Counted from the stretch's first letter, positions 36,693 to 46,909 are shown. The stretch is DNA of 64,000 nucleotides from Alteromonas sp. KUL106 (GCF_009811415.1 NZ_BLIG01000018.1:1-64000); one strand, 5' to 3'. Translations and numbers: made by a program. The notes: generated by a model not told the origin, from the letters alone.

Positions 36693-38492
36693 ATGAGAGC
36701 CTTATTACAATCTACACGTATAGTTTTTTTATTAACCCTACTCGTAAATACGGCGGCTTATGCCGATGTAAATTCTCTGGAAGCCACCATTGATAGAAAC
36801 CCTGTCATGTTGGACGAAGCTATTCGCTTAACCGTTACGGCGGACGGCAGCGCAGACAGAGATGCCTTTGACAGTTCTCCCCTACTCAAAGACTTTGTTG
36901 TCGGCAGAACATCGGTAAGTAGCCAAACTTCAATCGTTAATTTCGACACTAAGCGCACTACCGTCTGGACCACCACACTATTTCCTCGTAAGGAAGGCAC
37001 GTTTACCATTCCTTCACTAACCATTGAGGGAAAATCTACCCAGCCTATTCAGGTTAGAGTTATTCCGGTCCAAGAACACAATAACGTGGCACGAGACTAT
37101 TTTGTTACGACAGATATCGACTTGAAAGAGGCTTATCTAAATCAGCAGCTTCTTTATACGGTTAAGCTTTTTCTTTCCAGTAACATTGAGCGCGGCAGTC
37201 TACAAGCGCCAGAAATGCAAAATGCGGAAATTACCCAGCTGGGAGAAGATAAACAATATACCGATATCGTAAACGGCAGAAGGTATCAGATCATTGAGCG
37301 TCAATTTGCTGTTGTGCCTCAAGCATCTGGTGAGTTCACGCTTAGAGGCCCTATTTTTACTGGCGAAGTTATGGCTGCCAATACTAACCAACGTTTTGGC
37401 TTCTTTAACCGTACCCAGCAAATCAATCGCGTTGGGCCTGATATAACGGTGAACATTAAACCGATCCCTCAAGGTATAGATTACCCTTGGCTCCCTTCTG
37501 AAATGGTGCGCGTGGATGAAGAATGGCCGCAAGGTGATAGCTTTGTCGCAGGTGAGCCAGTTACGCGTATTATTACGCTAACTGCGCTCGGCGTGGTAGA
37601 AGAACAGCTTCCTGATATTCCTGAGTTTTATCCGCCAAACTTTAAGCTATATCCAGATCAATCTAATACAACGACGGTCGAAAAAGACCAAAGCCTAATT
37701 TCGCAACGCCAAACGTCGCTGGCGATTATTCCAACGCAGCCGGGAAGTTTTGTTTTACCTGAAATTACTATCCCTTGGTTTAATACGCTCACTCAGCAAA
37801 CAGAGTATGCCACTATTCCTGCCCGCTCGATTTCGGTAGCACCAGCGACGGGAGCAAATAATGCCAATACCCCGAATACGCCACTAACGAGCAGTGCAAC
37901 CGCAGAAGATATTAAAAACGACATTCCGTCAACTGCAGCTCAACCAACCGTGAATGCGGGCAATGAGAACAAGCCGTTAAATAGTGACTCAAGTGACCTA
38001 AAAACTAGCGAAAACGCGCAACTTAATTGGATGGTAAGTGGTGTACTACTTGCGCTGTTTGTTATTGCACTTACAGGATGGTTATTGACCTACAGAAAAC
38101 TTAAACAGTCACAGTTAATTGGACAGAACATAGGCACCGGACAACGCCTTCATCCTTTGGAACAGATGGATGAAAAAGCACACTTTCATCATTTAATGGC
38201 AGCAATAAAGGCGAAGGACATGCGCTCACTCTCACCTGTTCTTAAGCAATGGTTAAATGTGTTGACGTCGGGTAACGCGCCGCTCTCACAGTTTGAAGGT
38301 ATCAACCGTGTGATTAATGAGCTTTATGCTCTGCGTTTTTCAGCCAATAAAGCAGACACGAGCGCTCAATCTAAACAAGTTACTCAGGCTCTAGACAAAC
38401 TTTCACATGAAATTGAGCAAACACGGAGCGAGTGGAAGCAAAAAGACACAAAGAACCGCCACACGCTGTCCAACTTGTATCCTGCTTCATAA
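36693..38492 (+). CDS. batD: BatD (oxygen tolerance family) membrane protein
   Basis: 599-residue last gene of the MoxR-Bat operon. It has an N-terminal signal (ALLQSTRIVFLLTLLVNTAAYA) and a large periplasmic beta-rich region with the BatD opening SLEATIDRNPVMLDEAIRLTV. A TM helix lies near 448-468 (WMVSGVLLALFVIALTGWLL), followed by a cytosolic helical tail of about 130 residues. BatD family members were named for aerotolerance in Bacteroides; the molecular role is unclear. A GC-poor hairpin (38533-38571) downstream has no U-run. Confidence 0.9.
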   Translation: MRALLQSTRIVFLLTLLVNTAAYADVNSLEATIDRNPVMLDEAIRLTVTADGSADRDAFDSSPLLKDFVVGRTSVSSQTSIVNFDTKRTTVWTTTLFPRKEGTFTIPSLTIEGKSTQPIQVRVIPVQEHNNVARDYFVTTDIDLKEAYLNQQLLYTVKLFLSSNIERGSLQAPEMQNAEITQLGEDKQYTDIVNGRRYQIIERQFAVVPQASGEFTLRGPIFTGEVMAANTNQRFGFFNRTQQINRVGPDITVNIKPIPQGIDYPWLPSEMVRVDEEWPQGDSFVAGEPVTRIITLTALGVVEEQLPDIPEFYPPNFKLYPDQSNTTTVEKDQSLISQRQTSLAIIPTQPGSFVLPEITIPWFNTLTQQTEYATIPARSISVAPATGANNANTPNTPLTSSATAEDIKNDIPSTAAQPTVNAGNENKPLNSDSSDLKTSENAQLNWMVSGVLLALFVIALTGWLLTYRKLKQSQLIGQNIGTGQRLHPLEQMDEKAHFHHLMAAIKAKDMRSLSPVLKQWLNVLTSGNAPLSQFEGINRVINELYALRFSANKADTSAQSKQVTQALDKLSHEIEQTRSEWKQKDTKNRHTLSNLYPAS

Positions 38493-38715
38493 AACGCATT
38501 TCATTTGCGAATACACTGAAATTAGCGTAATCAACCCCTTGCATTAAAATAAATCACAGTGGCAGGGGGTTCGCTTAAACATTGACGATGTTCAGTAAAC
38601 AGCGGAGCTACGGGCTCTATCGCCCTCTGAAGATTTATCACTCTTTTAGTTTTTAGCTTGAAGCTCGAAGCTTGTAGGCAACAATAACAACCAATAAAAC
38701 GCGACGGGGAACAAA

Positions 38716-40569
38716 ATGAAAAAAACACTGTTAAAGCTTACGCCAATTGCGTTAGCGATCACTACATTAACCGCTTGCTCTCCAGCAAGTGAAACCGCTA
38801 AAACTGCGCCGGAACCCATTAAAACAGAACAGCCTGCTGGACAGTCTGAGTCTGAACGCCTTAATGCGTTTTTCGAACGTACTTTCGAAGAAGATCTCAA
38901 ACGGTCGCCGCTATTTCAAAGCTACTTAGGCAAAAAATGGGACTACGACAAGTGGGATGATATCAGTGATGAAGAGGCTGATGCCCGTATTGCTATCGCC
39001 AAAAACCGACTAGAAACGCTCGATAGCTTTGACACCAACAAGTTAACTGACCAAGAACAGTTGAGCTTACGCCTTTACAAACTCGGCATTGAACGTGACT
39101 TAGCTAACGACAAATTTAGACATCACCGCTATATTGTGCATCAATTTCGCGCTGCGCACACTCAGGTACCCAGCTTCCTTATCAATATTCACAGTGTAAA
39201 AAGTACGGAAGACGCTCAGGCCTATATTGGTCGATTAGACAACGTGCGTACCTACTTCGACCAGGTTATTGACCAAATGAAGGTGCGCGAACAAGCTGGT
39301 GTATTCCCACCTGCATGGGCCTACGACCAAATGATTGTCGCGTCGAAAAACGTAATAACTGGCGCGCCATTTGATGCAAGCGAAACGTCTTCTACTATCT
39401 GGGAAGATTTTCAAAACAAAGTAAACCGTCTTGATATTACAGAGGCCGAAAAAACTACCCTTTTAGGTGAAGCCAAAGCGGCGCTAGTAACCTCGGTTCT
39501 ACCCTCATATGAAAAGTTTATTGAAGCACTAGCCCATCAGCGTGAAATAACACCTGAAGGTGATGGTGTGTGGCGTTTGCCAAATGGTGATAAATGGTAT
39601 CAAAATCGCCTTAACTGGTTCACCACCACTGACCTTACTGCTGATGAAGTTCACCAAATTGGCTTAGACAATGTAGAACGCATACATAACGCCATGCGCG
39701 ACATTATGAAACAGGTGAATTTTGAAGGCACGCTCCAAGAATTTTTTGTTTTCATGCGTGAAGACGATCAATTCTATCTGCCCTCAACCGATGAAGGCAG
39801 ACAGCAATACCTTGATATGGCGAAAACAGCCATAGACGACATGCGAGAAGCTATTCCTGAATACTTCGGTATTCTGCCAGAGGCCCCTATGATTGTTAAA
39901 CGGGTTGAAGCGTTCCGTGAACAATCGGCAGGCAAAGCGTTTTATCAAAGCCCTGCACAGGACGGCAGCCGTCCGGGAATTTATTACGCCAACCTGTATG
40001 ATATGAAGGCTATGCCAACTTATCAGTTAGAGGCACTCGCGTATCACGAGGGCATTCCAGGCCATCACATGCAGCGCGCAATTGCACAAGAGCTTGAGGG
40101 TGTACCTCAATTCCAGAAATTCTTGAGTTTCACGGCATACACAGAAGGCTGGGGCTTATATACCGAGGAACTCGCGAAAGACATGGGCTTTTATGAAGAC
40201 CCGTATTCTGATTTCGGGCGTTTGGCTATGGAGCTTTGGCGTGCATGCAGACTCGTGGTTGATACAGGTATTCATGCGAAGAAATGGACCCGCGAAGAGG
40301 CCGTAAACTATCTTGTTGAAAACACACCGAACCCTGAATATGACGCGCAAAAAGCGATTGAGCGTTACATCGCCATGCCAGGGCAAGCGACCGCTTATAT
40401 GATTGGCAAACTTAGAATCATGGAACTGAGAGAACATGCTCAGACCGAGCTTGGCGACAGATTTGATTGGAAAGGTTTCCATGACGAAGTGCTTAAATAC
40501 GGTCCAGTGCCTCTTTCTATCTTAGAAGAAAACATAAACGCTTGGATCGCCTCTGTGAAAAAAGCATAG
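38716..40569 (+). CDS. DUF885 family zinc-peptidase-like lipoprotein
   Basis: 617-residue envelope protein. Lipoprotein signal MKKTLLKLTPIALAITTLTAC with lipobox LTAC, then a short polar linker. The DUF885 catalytic signature HEGIPGHH occupies residues 444-451, with TEGWGLYTEEL downstream as a likely metal-ligand glutamate. This is the standard arrangement of this gluzincin-like family. Members are thought to act as exported peptidases, but substrates are mostly unknown. Monocistronic, followed by a terminator (40609-40646). Confidence 0.9.
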   Translation: MKKTLLKLTPIALAITTLTACSPASETAKTAPEPIKTEQPAGQSESERLNAFFERTFEEDLKRSPLFQSYLGKKWDYDKWDDISDEEADARIAIAKNRLETLDSFDTNKLTDQEQLSLRLYKLGIERDLANDKFRHHRYIVHQFRAAHTQVPSFLINIHSVKSTEDAQAYIGRLDNVRTYFDQVIDQMKVREQAGVFPPAWAYDQMIVASKNVITGAPFDASETSSTIWEDFQNKVNRLDITEAEKTTLLGEAKAALVTSVLPSYEKFIEALAHQREITPEGDGVWRLPNGDKWYQNRLNWFTTTDLTADEVHQIGLDNVERIHNAMRDIMKQVNFEGTLQEFFVFMREDDQFYLPSTDEGRQQYLDMAKTAIDDMREAIPEYFGILPEAPMIVKRVEAFREQSAGKAFYQSPAQDGSRPGIYYANLYDMKAMPTYQLEALAYHEGIPGHHMQRAIAQELEGVPQFQKFLSFTAYTEGWGLYTEELAKDMGFYEDPYSDFGRLAMELWRACRLVVDTGIHAKKWTREEAVNYLVENTPNPEYDAQKAIERYIAMPGQATAYMIGKLRIMELREHAQTELGDRFDWKGFHDEVLKYGPVPLSILEENINAWIASVKKA

Positions 40570-40608
40570 CAAGTTCGTCTTCGTAGCTTGAAAACTAGCA
40601 GTTAGTTT

Positions 40609-40646
40609 AAAACGCGTCTTTTGAGTAACGAAATGGCGCGTTTTTT
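40609..40646 (+). terminator. Intrinsic terminator after the DUF885 gene
   Basis: AAAACGCG (40609-40616) pairs with CGCGTTTT (40637-40644), with a T-run to 40646. It overlaps the possible TTG start of the sigma-factor frame at 40621, which argues for a later start of that gene. Confidence 0.75.
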
Positions 40647-40686
40647 ATGTCATAGTGAAAAAAGTTTCAGATTTTGGATTTTTTTT

Positions 40687-41244
40687 ATGCTTGGGCGAAA
40701 TAAATCCGATAGCGGTCAGGTCTTATCGGGTATGAAAGCAAAACACCAAAGATACGAAGCGCTTGTAAAGGCTTTCCATGCCGATATTTACCGCTATGCA
40801 TTCTGGCTTATTAAAGACCAGAGCATTGCCGAGGATGTCGTTCAAGAAACCTTCTTACGCGCTTGGCGCTCTTTAGACGCCCTTAATGATGAAAAGGCGG
40901 CGAAGTCGTGGTTGATTACCATTCTTCGCCGTGAAAACGCCCGTAGGTTTGAGCGCAAGCAACTCGATACGGTAGATATTGACGACTGCCATATACAAGA
41001 CGATACCCAGCACGCAGACGGCGACTTAAAAGATAGAGAGCTTCAGCGACTACTAGGCGGATTGAGTCTTGAATATCGCGAACCTTTAATACTTCAGCTC
41101 CTTTTTGGGTTTAGTGGCGAAGAGATTGCCAATCAACTCGGGCTCAACAAGAACACCGTGATGACTCGCCTTTTTAGGGCAAGGAATCAGCTCAAAGAGG
41201 CATTAGAGAAACAAAATGAACAGAGAGGTCGTGTAAATGGATGA
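40687..41244 (+). CDS. ECF-type RNA polymerase sigma factor
   Basis: About 185-residue extracytoplasmic-function sigma factor. Region 2 spans ALVKAFHADIYRYAFWLIKD, QSIAEDVVQETFLRAW and the DNA-melting helix AKSWLITILRRENARRFER. Region 4 has LSLEYREPLILQLLFGFSGEEIA and the helix-turn-helix GLNKNTVMTRLFRARNQL. The frame opens at 40621 but that lies inside a terminator. ATG 40687 or ATG 40732 (MKAKHQRYEAL) are likelier; neither has a strong SD. It overlaps the DUF3379 gene by eight bases, so the pair is probably sigma factor plus regulator. Target genes unknown. Confidence 0.88.
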   Translation: MLGRNKSDSGQVLSGMKAKHQRYEALVKAFHADIYRYAFWLIKDQSIAEDVVQETFLRAWRSLDALNDEKAAKSWLITILRRENARRFERKQLDTVDIDDCHIQDDTQHADGDLKDRELQRLLGGLSLEYREPLILQLLFGFSGEEIANQLGLNKNTVMTRLFRARNQLKEALEKQNEQRGRVNG

Positions 41245-41941
41245 ATTAGAATTTAGGCGTCGAATCTACGCCGATCCAGAAACGACTGACAGTGATGTTG
41301 TAGAAGCGGCAAAAGAAGATGAAAGCAAGCGCAGTTTCTGGAATGAACAAAAGCAGTTCGACAAACAGTTAAAGCAAGCTTTAAAAGTGGATGTTACGGA
41401 GGACCTTGCCAGTAAACTCATTTGGCAACAGTCGGCAGACGAATTCACCCGTTATAAACGCAGAAGCCGCTGGTATCTAGCCATGGCCGCGTCCGTTGCT
41501 TTTACCGTGGGCATTGGGCTTACCATGTGGTATCACCAGCCGCTTAGCCTTGGTGGGCAAGCGCTTGCGCACATGCAGTATGCAGAAATGGAACACGCAC
41601 ACTCATTGCTTCCAGTTGACTTGAATATGGTCAACGCAAAACTCGCAAGCTTCGGCGGCAGCTTTAGTGAAATGTTAGATGGCGTAGAAGTCGCGAACTA
41701 TTGCCATTTGAGCACAGTGAGAAGCCTCCACCTTATAGTGAATACACCTCAAGGCAAGATGTCAGTATTTGTGGTACCAGAGCGCGGCGATATTCGCGTA
41801 CCTAGCGAATTTAAAGATAGTCAGTACCGCGGCGAGAGCATTAAAATGAAGCGTGCCAATATAATGATTGTGGGTGATAAAGACGCCGATCTCAGCGGGA
41901 TTAAAAAGGCAGTGTCAGAGAGAATTCAATTTTCAGCCTGA
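41237..41941 (+). CDS. DUF3379 membrane protein, putative anti-sigma factor
   Basis: 234-residue protein with a cytosolic N-terminus (MDELEFRRRIYADPETTDSDV), one TM helix (YLAMAASVAFTVGIGLTMWY, about 82-101) and a periplasmic domain that includes a single conserved-looking Cys in VANYCHLSTVRSLHLIV. This matches the DUF3379 family, which is found next to ECF sigma genes in Alteromonas/Shewanella relatives. Its topology fits an anti-sigma that tethers the sigma factor at the membrane. The eight-base overlap with the sigma gene supports stoichiometric expression. Role inferred from context. Confidence 0.82.
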   Translation: MDELEFRRRIYADPETTDSDVVEAAKEDESKRSFWNEQKQFDKQLKQALKVDVTEDLASKLIWQQSADEFTRYKRRSRWYLAMAASVAFTVGIGLTMWYHQPLSLGGQALAHMQYAEMEHAHSLLPVDLNMVNAKLASFGGSFSEMLDGVEVANYCHLSTVRSLHLIVNTPQGKMSVFVVPERGDIRVPSEFKDSQYRGESIKMKRANIMIVGDKDADLSGIKKAVSERIQFSA

Positions 41942-41998
41942 CGATTACGGTAATTGGCCCCCCGCTCCAATGATCCTTTACCATAGACTTTTCACTTT

Positions 41999-42024
41999 AT
42001 CGGCCCACTGTGGCCGATTTTTTT
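41999..42024 (+). terminator. Intrinsic terminator after the sigma/DUF3379 pair
   Basis: ATCGGCC-CACTGT-GGCCGAT followed by a T-run of seven, about 57 bases past the DUF3379 stop. Confidence 0.9.
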
Positions 42025-42140
42025 GCCTAAAATTAAGGTGAAAACCTGTCCAATAAAACTTATAATTTTGGAATTAAAACGTTCGTTTCAAAAATGAATT
42101 CGCTTTTCAGCCTATCCGCAGTATAGAGGTAGCAAATACT

Positions 42141-44108
42141 ATGACCGCTTGGTGTCGTTTTACAAGGCTAATCTTGTGTCTATTGTTGCCTTTGACGACT
42201 TGTTTTTCTTTACGCGCACAGAGCTCCGATATCAAAAACGCTTTAAGGTTAGAGAAACTTGACGGCTATAGTCACATTGCAGCCACAACCATCTATCATT
42301 GGAACACACCAAGTAATGTGAGCAATACTGATATTACTTTAATGATTGAAGAATCAGGCTTACAGGATGATAAACAAAGTGAAGGAGTGATTTTTAGACA
42401 TTTATTAGCCACTTCTACCGCAAATGATGTTGATTCCCAACGAGTTCCGATTTTCGTTAAAGAGCCGTTATTAGATAAACACTGGCAAGAGCTAAAAGCG
42501 CTTATGCCTGAACTCTTCGTTGCTGCAAAGGCGTATTACATATATGCAAGGGCGGTTAACGACTTTGACGGTTCTTCTCTGCGTATCAACGAAACTGTGC
42601 CTGCATTGAGACGTTTGAAACTTGAAGCTCTGGATACGGGTAGTAAAACAGCTACCGCAATAGCGAGTATATGGCTGGCTATGGAGCTTAATTTAACCAA
42701 TCCTATTCAGGCCATTAATGAACTTGAATATGCGTTGGCGCACCTTCCTCATTATTCACCAGACAAAAACTTACAAAATGCACTATCAAAAACTATCGCG
42801 CATGATTGGCTCAGAGATGCCTACCTCGAGCTCTTCGTTCCGAGTAGAGCCTTCTACCACTCCCAGCAAATTCTTGATAGTAAAGAACAGGCTGAAAGCA
42901 GCGTAGTCACTACTTGGGCTTTCTTTTCGGCGATAGACGCATTACTTGTTCAAAACAGTTTTGACGATGCTTTAGCTTTGGTAGAGGACGCCGTAGATTA
43001 TGTATCTAGGGTAAATTCATCACACGAGAAGCTGTTGATATATGTTCAAAAGCTTCGTGCTATTGTTTTTCAGAAAGGTGAAGGTTATGAGAACGCAGCA
43101 CAAAAAGTCATGGAGCAAATTAGACAACTCGATACTTCAAAAGTGAAGGAAAAAACTCAAGAACTCTCTGTCTACGCAGATGCACTTTACTCAGCGGTAC
43201 TGAATGATGAAGCAAAGTTCAATGAGTCAGTTCAGCAATATAAAAATATCGTTCTAGCAAAAACCGTCGATTCAGGTTTTAAACAGAAGATTAAGCTCAA
43301 AATGGAGCTCGAACTCTCAAGACTCTACGATGCTGCGGGCAATTATGAAAAAGCGTACGAGCACTCTCAGTCCTACAATAAATTGCTCGTTGCAAAAAAC
43401 ACGGAGCGATTTAAATTTTCTTCATCTTACTTCACAGATAATTTGGCAGAAGATATTGAATTAGCGCACTATCGGCAGAAAGAGTTAACTACACTACGAA
43501 ATGAAAGAAACGGTCTTTCTACCGATAAAGAAGCCATGAAAACCACGATTTTCGCGTTGATATTAGTGATTCTACTTATTCTCACCCTGTGGCTTTGGGT
43601 CGCTAAAAAACAAAGCGATTTACTTGCTGAGCGGGACTCTCTTACTGGCGCCCTCACCCGTCGGGCCATGTTGAACAGCTTGAAGAAATCGCTAAAAAGT
43701 AACAAAACCTCGTGTATCGCCCTTCTTGATGTTGATAATTTTAAAAAGATTAATGACAGATACGGCCACATCGTGGGCGACGAAGTGCTAACTACATTTA
43801 CCCAAATCATTCAAAATAGAATTCGCAAATCAGATAAGCTCTGCCGATATGGTGGTGAGGAGTTTTTAGTTTATTTCTCTGACACTGATGAAAAATCAGC
43901 CAAACGGATCCTTGATGAGCTCAATGTTGCGCTTTCCCGTCAAAAATATTGGAACGGCACTGATGAGAAGTTTTCTGTCAGCTTTTCTTCTGGGATTCTG
44001 GATGTAAAGGGTGAGACCAACTTAGACACGATTATTAAAGCGTGTGACGATTTGCTTTACAGAGCAAAACGCGAGGGGCGAGCTCGCGTAGTCTCTCTAT
44101 CATTTTAA
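42141..44108 (+). CDS. Diguanylate cyclase with periplasmic helical-repeat sensor region
   Basis: 655-residue protein. It has an N-terminal signal (LILCLLLPLTTCFSLRAQS) and a periplasmic alpha-helical region of about 430 residues, with TPR-like hairpins (ELSRLYDAAGNYEKAYEHSQSY). A TM helix lies near 470-490 (FALILVILLILTLWLW), and the GGDEF domain ends the protein. The catalytic motif GGEEF is intact at 571-575, and the product-inhibition I-site RKSD (562-565) stands five residues before it, so this is probably an active, feedback-controlled cyclase. No EAL domain. GAGG lies 11 bases before the ATG. Monocistronic; its ligand is unknown. Confidence 0.92.
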   Translation: MTAWCRFTRLILCLLLPLTTCFSLRAQSSDIKNALRLEKLDGYSHIAATTIYHWNTPSNVSNTDITLMIEESGLQDDKQSEGVIFRHLLATSTANDVDSQRVPIFVKEPLLDKHWQELKALMPELFVAAKAYYIYARAVNDFDGSSLRINETVPALRRLKLEALDTGSKTATAIASIWLAMELNLTNPIQAINELEYALAHLPHYSPDKNLQNALSKTIAHDWLRDAYLELFVPSRAFYHSQQILDSKEQAESSVVTTWAFFSAIDALLVQNSFDDALALVEDAVDYVSRVNSSHEKLLIYVQKLRAIVFQKGEGYENAAQKVMEQIRQLDTSKVKEKTQELSVYADALYSAVLNDEAKFNESVQQYKNIVLAKTVDSGFKQKIKLKMELELSRLYDAAGNYEKAYEHSQSYNKLLVAKNTERFKFSSSYFTDNLAEDIELAHYRQKELTTLRNERNGLSTDKEAMKTTIFALILVILLILTLWLWVAKKQSDLLAERDSLTGALTRRAMLNSLKKSLKSNKTSCIALLDVDNFKKINDRYGHIVGDEVLTTFTQIIQNRIRKSDKLCRYGGEEFLVYFSDTDEKSAKRILDELNVALSRQKYWNGTDEKFSVSFSSGILDVKGETNLDTIIKACDDLLYRAKREGRARVVSLSF

Positions 44109-44224
44109 TTGTCGGCCAAACTTTATTTACACGTAACCGTATAGAAAATATGCAAGGTCACTGACTGACGTAGAGACTCTGAGTCAGAGGTGTTAGCATG
44201 AGAAAAAAATCATAGGGAATTTAT

Positions 44225-45730
44225 ATGGCTACTGGCACGATAATCTCGTTGGGTTTGTATTTTATTGTAATGTTAGGAATAGGGCTTTTTGCCTATCGGC
44301 AGACAGACACCAACGTAGAGGGCTATATGCTCGGCGGCCGCCAATTAGGCCCCGCGGTAACCGCACTTTCAGCAGGTGCTTCAGACATGAGTGGATGGAT
44401 GCTCATGGGTTTACCCGGCGCGATGTATGTATCAGGGTTGTCCGCGGGTTGGATTGCAGTAGGCTTAACATTGGGCGCTTTAGCTAATTATATGTTGGTT
44501 GCTCCACGCCTTCGCGTCTATACCGAAGTGGCCAACAACTCTATTACCCTCCCCGACTATTTTGAAAATCGCTTCGCCGACAACACGCGTTTATTGCGCG
44601 TTATAGCCTCTGTGGTTATCGTTGTCTTCTTTACGCTTTACACTTCCTCTGGCGTTGTCGCAGGCGGCAAATTGTTCGAAACTTCTTTCGGATTAACCTA
44701 CGAAACTGGGTTATATGTTACCGCTGGCGTTGTTGTAGCGTACACATTGGTGGGCGGCTTCATGGCAGTGAGCATGACTGACTTCGTACAAGGCTGCATC
44801 ATGTTTGTATCGCTTATTATGGTGCCTGCCGTTGTTATTAATGAGTTGGGCGGGATCGGCGCGTCAATTGACGCATTAGATACCATAAACCCGGCGCTTT
44901 TCGATGCATTTATGGACGCGTCTACCAATGAAGCACTAAGCGTAATAGGCATTGTTTCACTGATGTCATGGGGCCTAGGTTATTTTGGGCAACCCCACAT
45001 TATTGTTCGTTTTATGGCTATCCGCTCAGTTAAAGATATTCCAACCGCTAGAAATATTGGTATGAGCTGGATGATAGTGTCGATTATTGGCGCATTGATG
45101 ACAGGCCTTTTTGGTTTGGCTTATGTAACAGGAAACGGCAACGACATTGATCCTGAAACAGTCTTCATCTACTTATCTCAAATTCTATTCCACCCGCTTA
45201 TCGGTGGCTTCCTGCTCGCTGCGATTTTAGCGGCGATCATGAGTACGATTTCTTCTCAGCTGTTGGTAACCTCAAGTTCACTAACCAGCGACTTTTATCA
45301 AGCCTTCCTAAGACGTGATGCGTCAGATGGCGAGCTCGTTATTGCTGGTCGTGTCAGCGTAGTCGTTGTCGCGCTTGTAGCAATCTATCTAGCTTATGAT
45401 AGAGACAGCACCATTTTGACACTTGTAAGTAATGCTTGGGCTGGCTTTGGTGCAGCCTTCGGACCGCTTGTACTATTTAGTCTGTTTAAGCGTGAAATGA
45501 CTCGCCGTGCTGCATTAGGCGGTATGATCGTTGGTGCAGTGACGGTGTTACTGTGGATTTATCTTCCTATTGAAATCGGCGGCCAAAAGCTTGGTGACTG
45601 GATGTACGAAATTGTACCCGGGTTTATTTTATCTAGCTTAACCATCATGGTTTTAAGTAAATCTGGTTCGCCAAGAGAAGGTGTGGTCGATACGTTCGAC
45701 GCTTTCCAGACCAAATTGAGTGAAAGGTAA
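44225..45730 (+). CDS. putP: Sodium/proline symporter (PutP, SSS family)
   Basis: 501-residue Na+-coupled solute symporter with about 13 hydrophobic helices. Typical PutP sequence features are YMLGGRQLGPAVTALSAGASDMSGW near the N-terminus, LTYETGLYVTAGVVVAYTLVGG, and ISSQLLVTSSSLTSDFY (Na+-site serines). It imports proline for nutrition or osmoprotection; other SSS substrates cannot be fully excluded. AGGG stands seven bases before the ATG. Monocistronic with a strong terminator. No putA is nearby. Confidence 0.93.
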   Translation: MATGTIISLGLYFIVMLGIGLFAYRQTDTNVEGYMLGGRQLGPAVTALSAGASDMSGWMLMGLPGAMYVSGLSAGWIAVGLTLGALANYMLVAPRLRVYTEVANNSITLPDYFENRFADNTRLLRVIASVVIVVFFTLYTSSGVVAGGKLFETSFGLTYETGLYVTAGVVVAYTLVGGFMAVSMTDFVQGCIMFVSLIMVPAVVINELGGIGASIDALDTINPALFDAFMDASTNEALSVIGIVSLMSWGLGYFGQPHIIVRFMAIRSVKDIPTARNIGMSWMIVSIIGALMTGLFGLAYVTGNGNDIDPETVFIYLSQILFHPLIGGFLLAAILAAIMSTISSQLLVTSSSLTSDFYQAFLRRDASDGELVIAGRVSVVVVALVAIYLAYDRDSTILTLVSNAWAGFGAAFGPLVLFSLFKREMTRRAALGGMIVGAVTVLLWIYLPIEIGGQKLGDWMYEIVPGFILSSLTIMVLSKSGSPREGVVDTFDAFQTKLSER

Positions 45731-45773
45731 GCGAGGGATACGAAATAAGTCATTCGCAAAGGTAGTGAATAAC

Positions 45774-45810
45774 AAGCCCTGTTTATATTATTAAACAGGG
45801 CTTTTTTCTT
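45774..45810 (+). terminator. Intrinsic terminator of putP
   Basis: AAGCCCTGTTTA (45774-45785) pairs with TAAACAGGGCTT (45792-45803), followed by a T-rich run. Confidence 0.93.
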
Positions 45811-45878
45811 TTTATAGCCCTTGAAAAAATTGGCTTATGCTTCAATTGCATGACATTTTTATTTAATGGAATAAGATA

Positions 45879-45979
45879 GCTATTTTAAATAGCAAAATCG
45901 CATACTACTTTTGAAATTAAATATGTTATCGTTCTATGCAGAAAAATAACCCGTATATAACTTTTTTGCATATAACATA
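45879..45979 (+). promoter_or_regulatory. Putative control region of the cys operon
   Basis: Contains the dyad GCTATT-TTA-AATAGC (45879-45893), the inverted pair TATGTTAT / ATAACATA (45922-45929, 45972-45979) and a direct repeat TATATAAC/CATATAAC. A CysB site would be expected upstream of sulfate genes, but the CysB consensus is too loose for assignment by eye. Confidence 0.35.
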
Positions 45980-45994
45980 AATTCGGACTTCAAA

Positions 45995-46909
45995 ATGACT
46001 GCTAGTATCCCGTCTGTAACGCATTTGAAACAACTCGAAGCCGAGAGTATCCAGATTTTCCGTGAGGTTGCTGCTGAGTTTGAAAACCCAGTAATGCTGT
46101 ACTCTGTAGGAAAAGACTCTTCTGTACTGCTTCACCTTGCCCGTAAAGCGTTCGCGCCCGGCAAAATTCCTTTCCCACTATTACACGTAGATACCACGTG
46201 GAAGTTTGGTGAAATGATTAAGTTCCGTGACGAACAAGCTAAGAAGCACGGTTTTGATTTGCTTGTTCACATCAATGAAGAAGGTGTGAAAGCTGGCGTT
46301 GGCCCATTTAGCCATGGTTCAGTAAAACATACTGACATCATGAAAACCCAATCACTTAAGCAAGCGCTGAACAAATATAAGTTTGATGCTGCGTTTGGTG
46401 GTGCTCGACGCGACGAAGAAAAATCTCGCGCTAAAGAGCGTGTATATTCATTCCGCGACAGCAACCACCGCTGGGACCCTAAGAACCAGCGCCCAGAGCT
46501 TTGGAATATTTACAACTCTCAGGTAAACAAAGGCGAAAGCATTCGTGTGTTCCCAATGTCTAACTGGACTGAACTAGATATCTGGCAATACATCTACCTG
46601 GAAAACATCGATATTCCACAACTTTATCTTTCTAAGCCTCGCCCAGTGGTTGAGCGTGACGGCGTTCTTATTATGGTTGATGACGACCGCATGCCGCTTG
46701 AGGAAGGTGAAGTACCAGAAATGCGCTCTGTGCGTTTCCGTACCCTAGGCTGCTACCCACTGACTGGTGCAGTAGAGTCAAAGGCGGCTACCCTGCCTGA
46801 AGTTATTCAAGAGATGTTGCTGACCAAGACGTCTGAGCGCCAGGGTCGTGTTATCGACCATGACAGCGCAGGCTCTATGGAGAAGAAGAAAATGGAAGGG
46901 TACTTCTAA
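45995..46909 (+). CDS. cysD: CysD: sulfate adenylyltransferase subunit 2
   Basis: 304-residue catalytic subunit of ATP sulfurylase, forming APS from sulfate and ATP with the CysN GTPase. The PP-loop motif SVGKDSS lies at residues 37-43. [17 protein letters not shown] and [27 protein letters not shown] are family hallmarks, and the C-terminus [20 protein letters not shown] is typical. It is the first gene of a five-gene sulfate-assimilation operon, and its last base is the first base of cysC. Confidence 0.97.
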   Translation: MTASIPSVTHLKQLEAESIQIFREVAAEFENPVMLYSVGKDSSVLLHLARKAFAPGKIPFPLLHVDTTWKFGEMIKFRDEQAKKHGFDLLVHINEEGVKAGVGPFSHGSVKHTDIMKTQSLKQALNKYKFDAAFGGARRDEEKSRAKERVYSFRDSNHRWDPKNQRPELWNIYNSQVNKGESIRVFPMSNWTELDIWQYIYLENIDIPQLYLSKPRPVVERDGVLIMVDDDRMPLEEGEVPEMRSVRFRTLGCYPLTGAVESKAATLPEVIQEMLLTKTSERQGRVIDHDSAGSMEKKKMEGYF

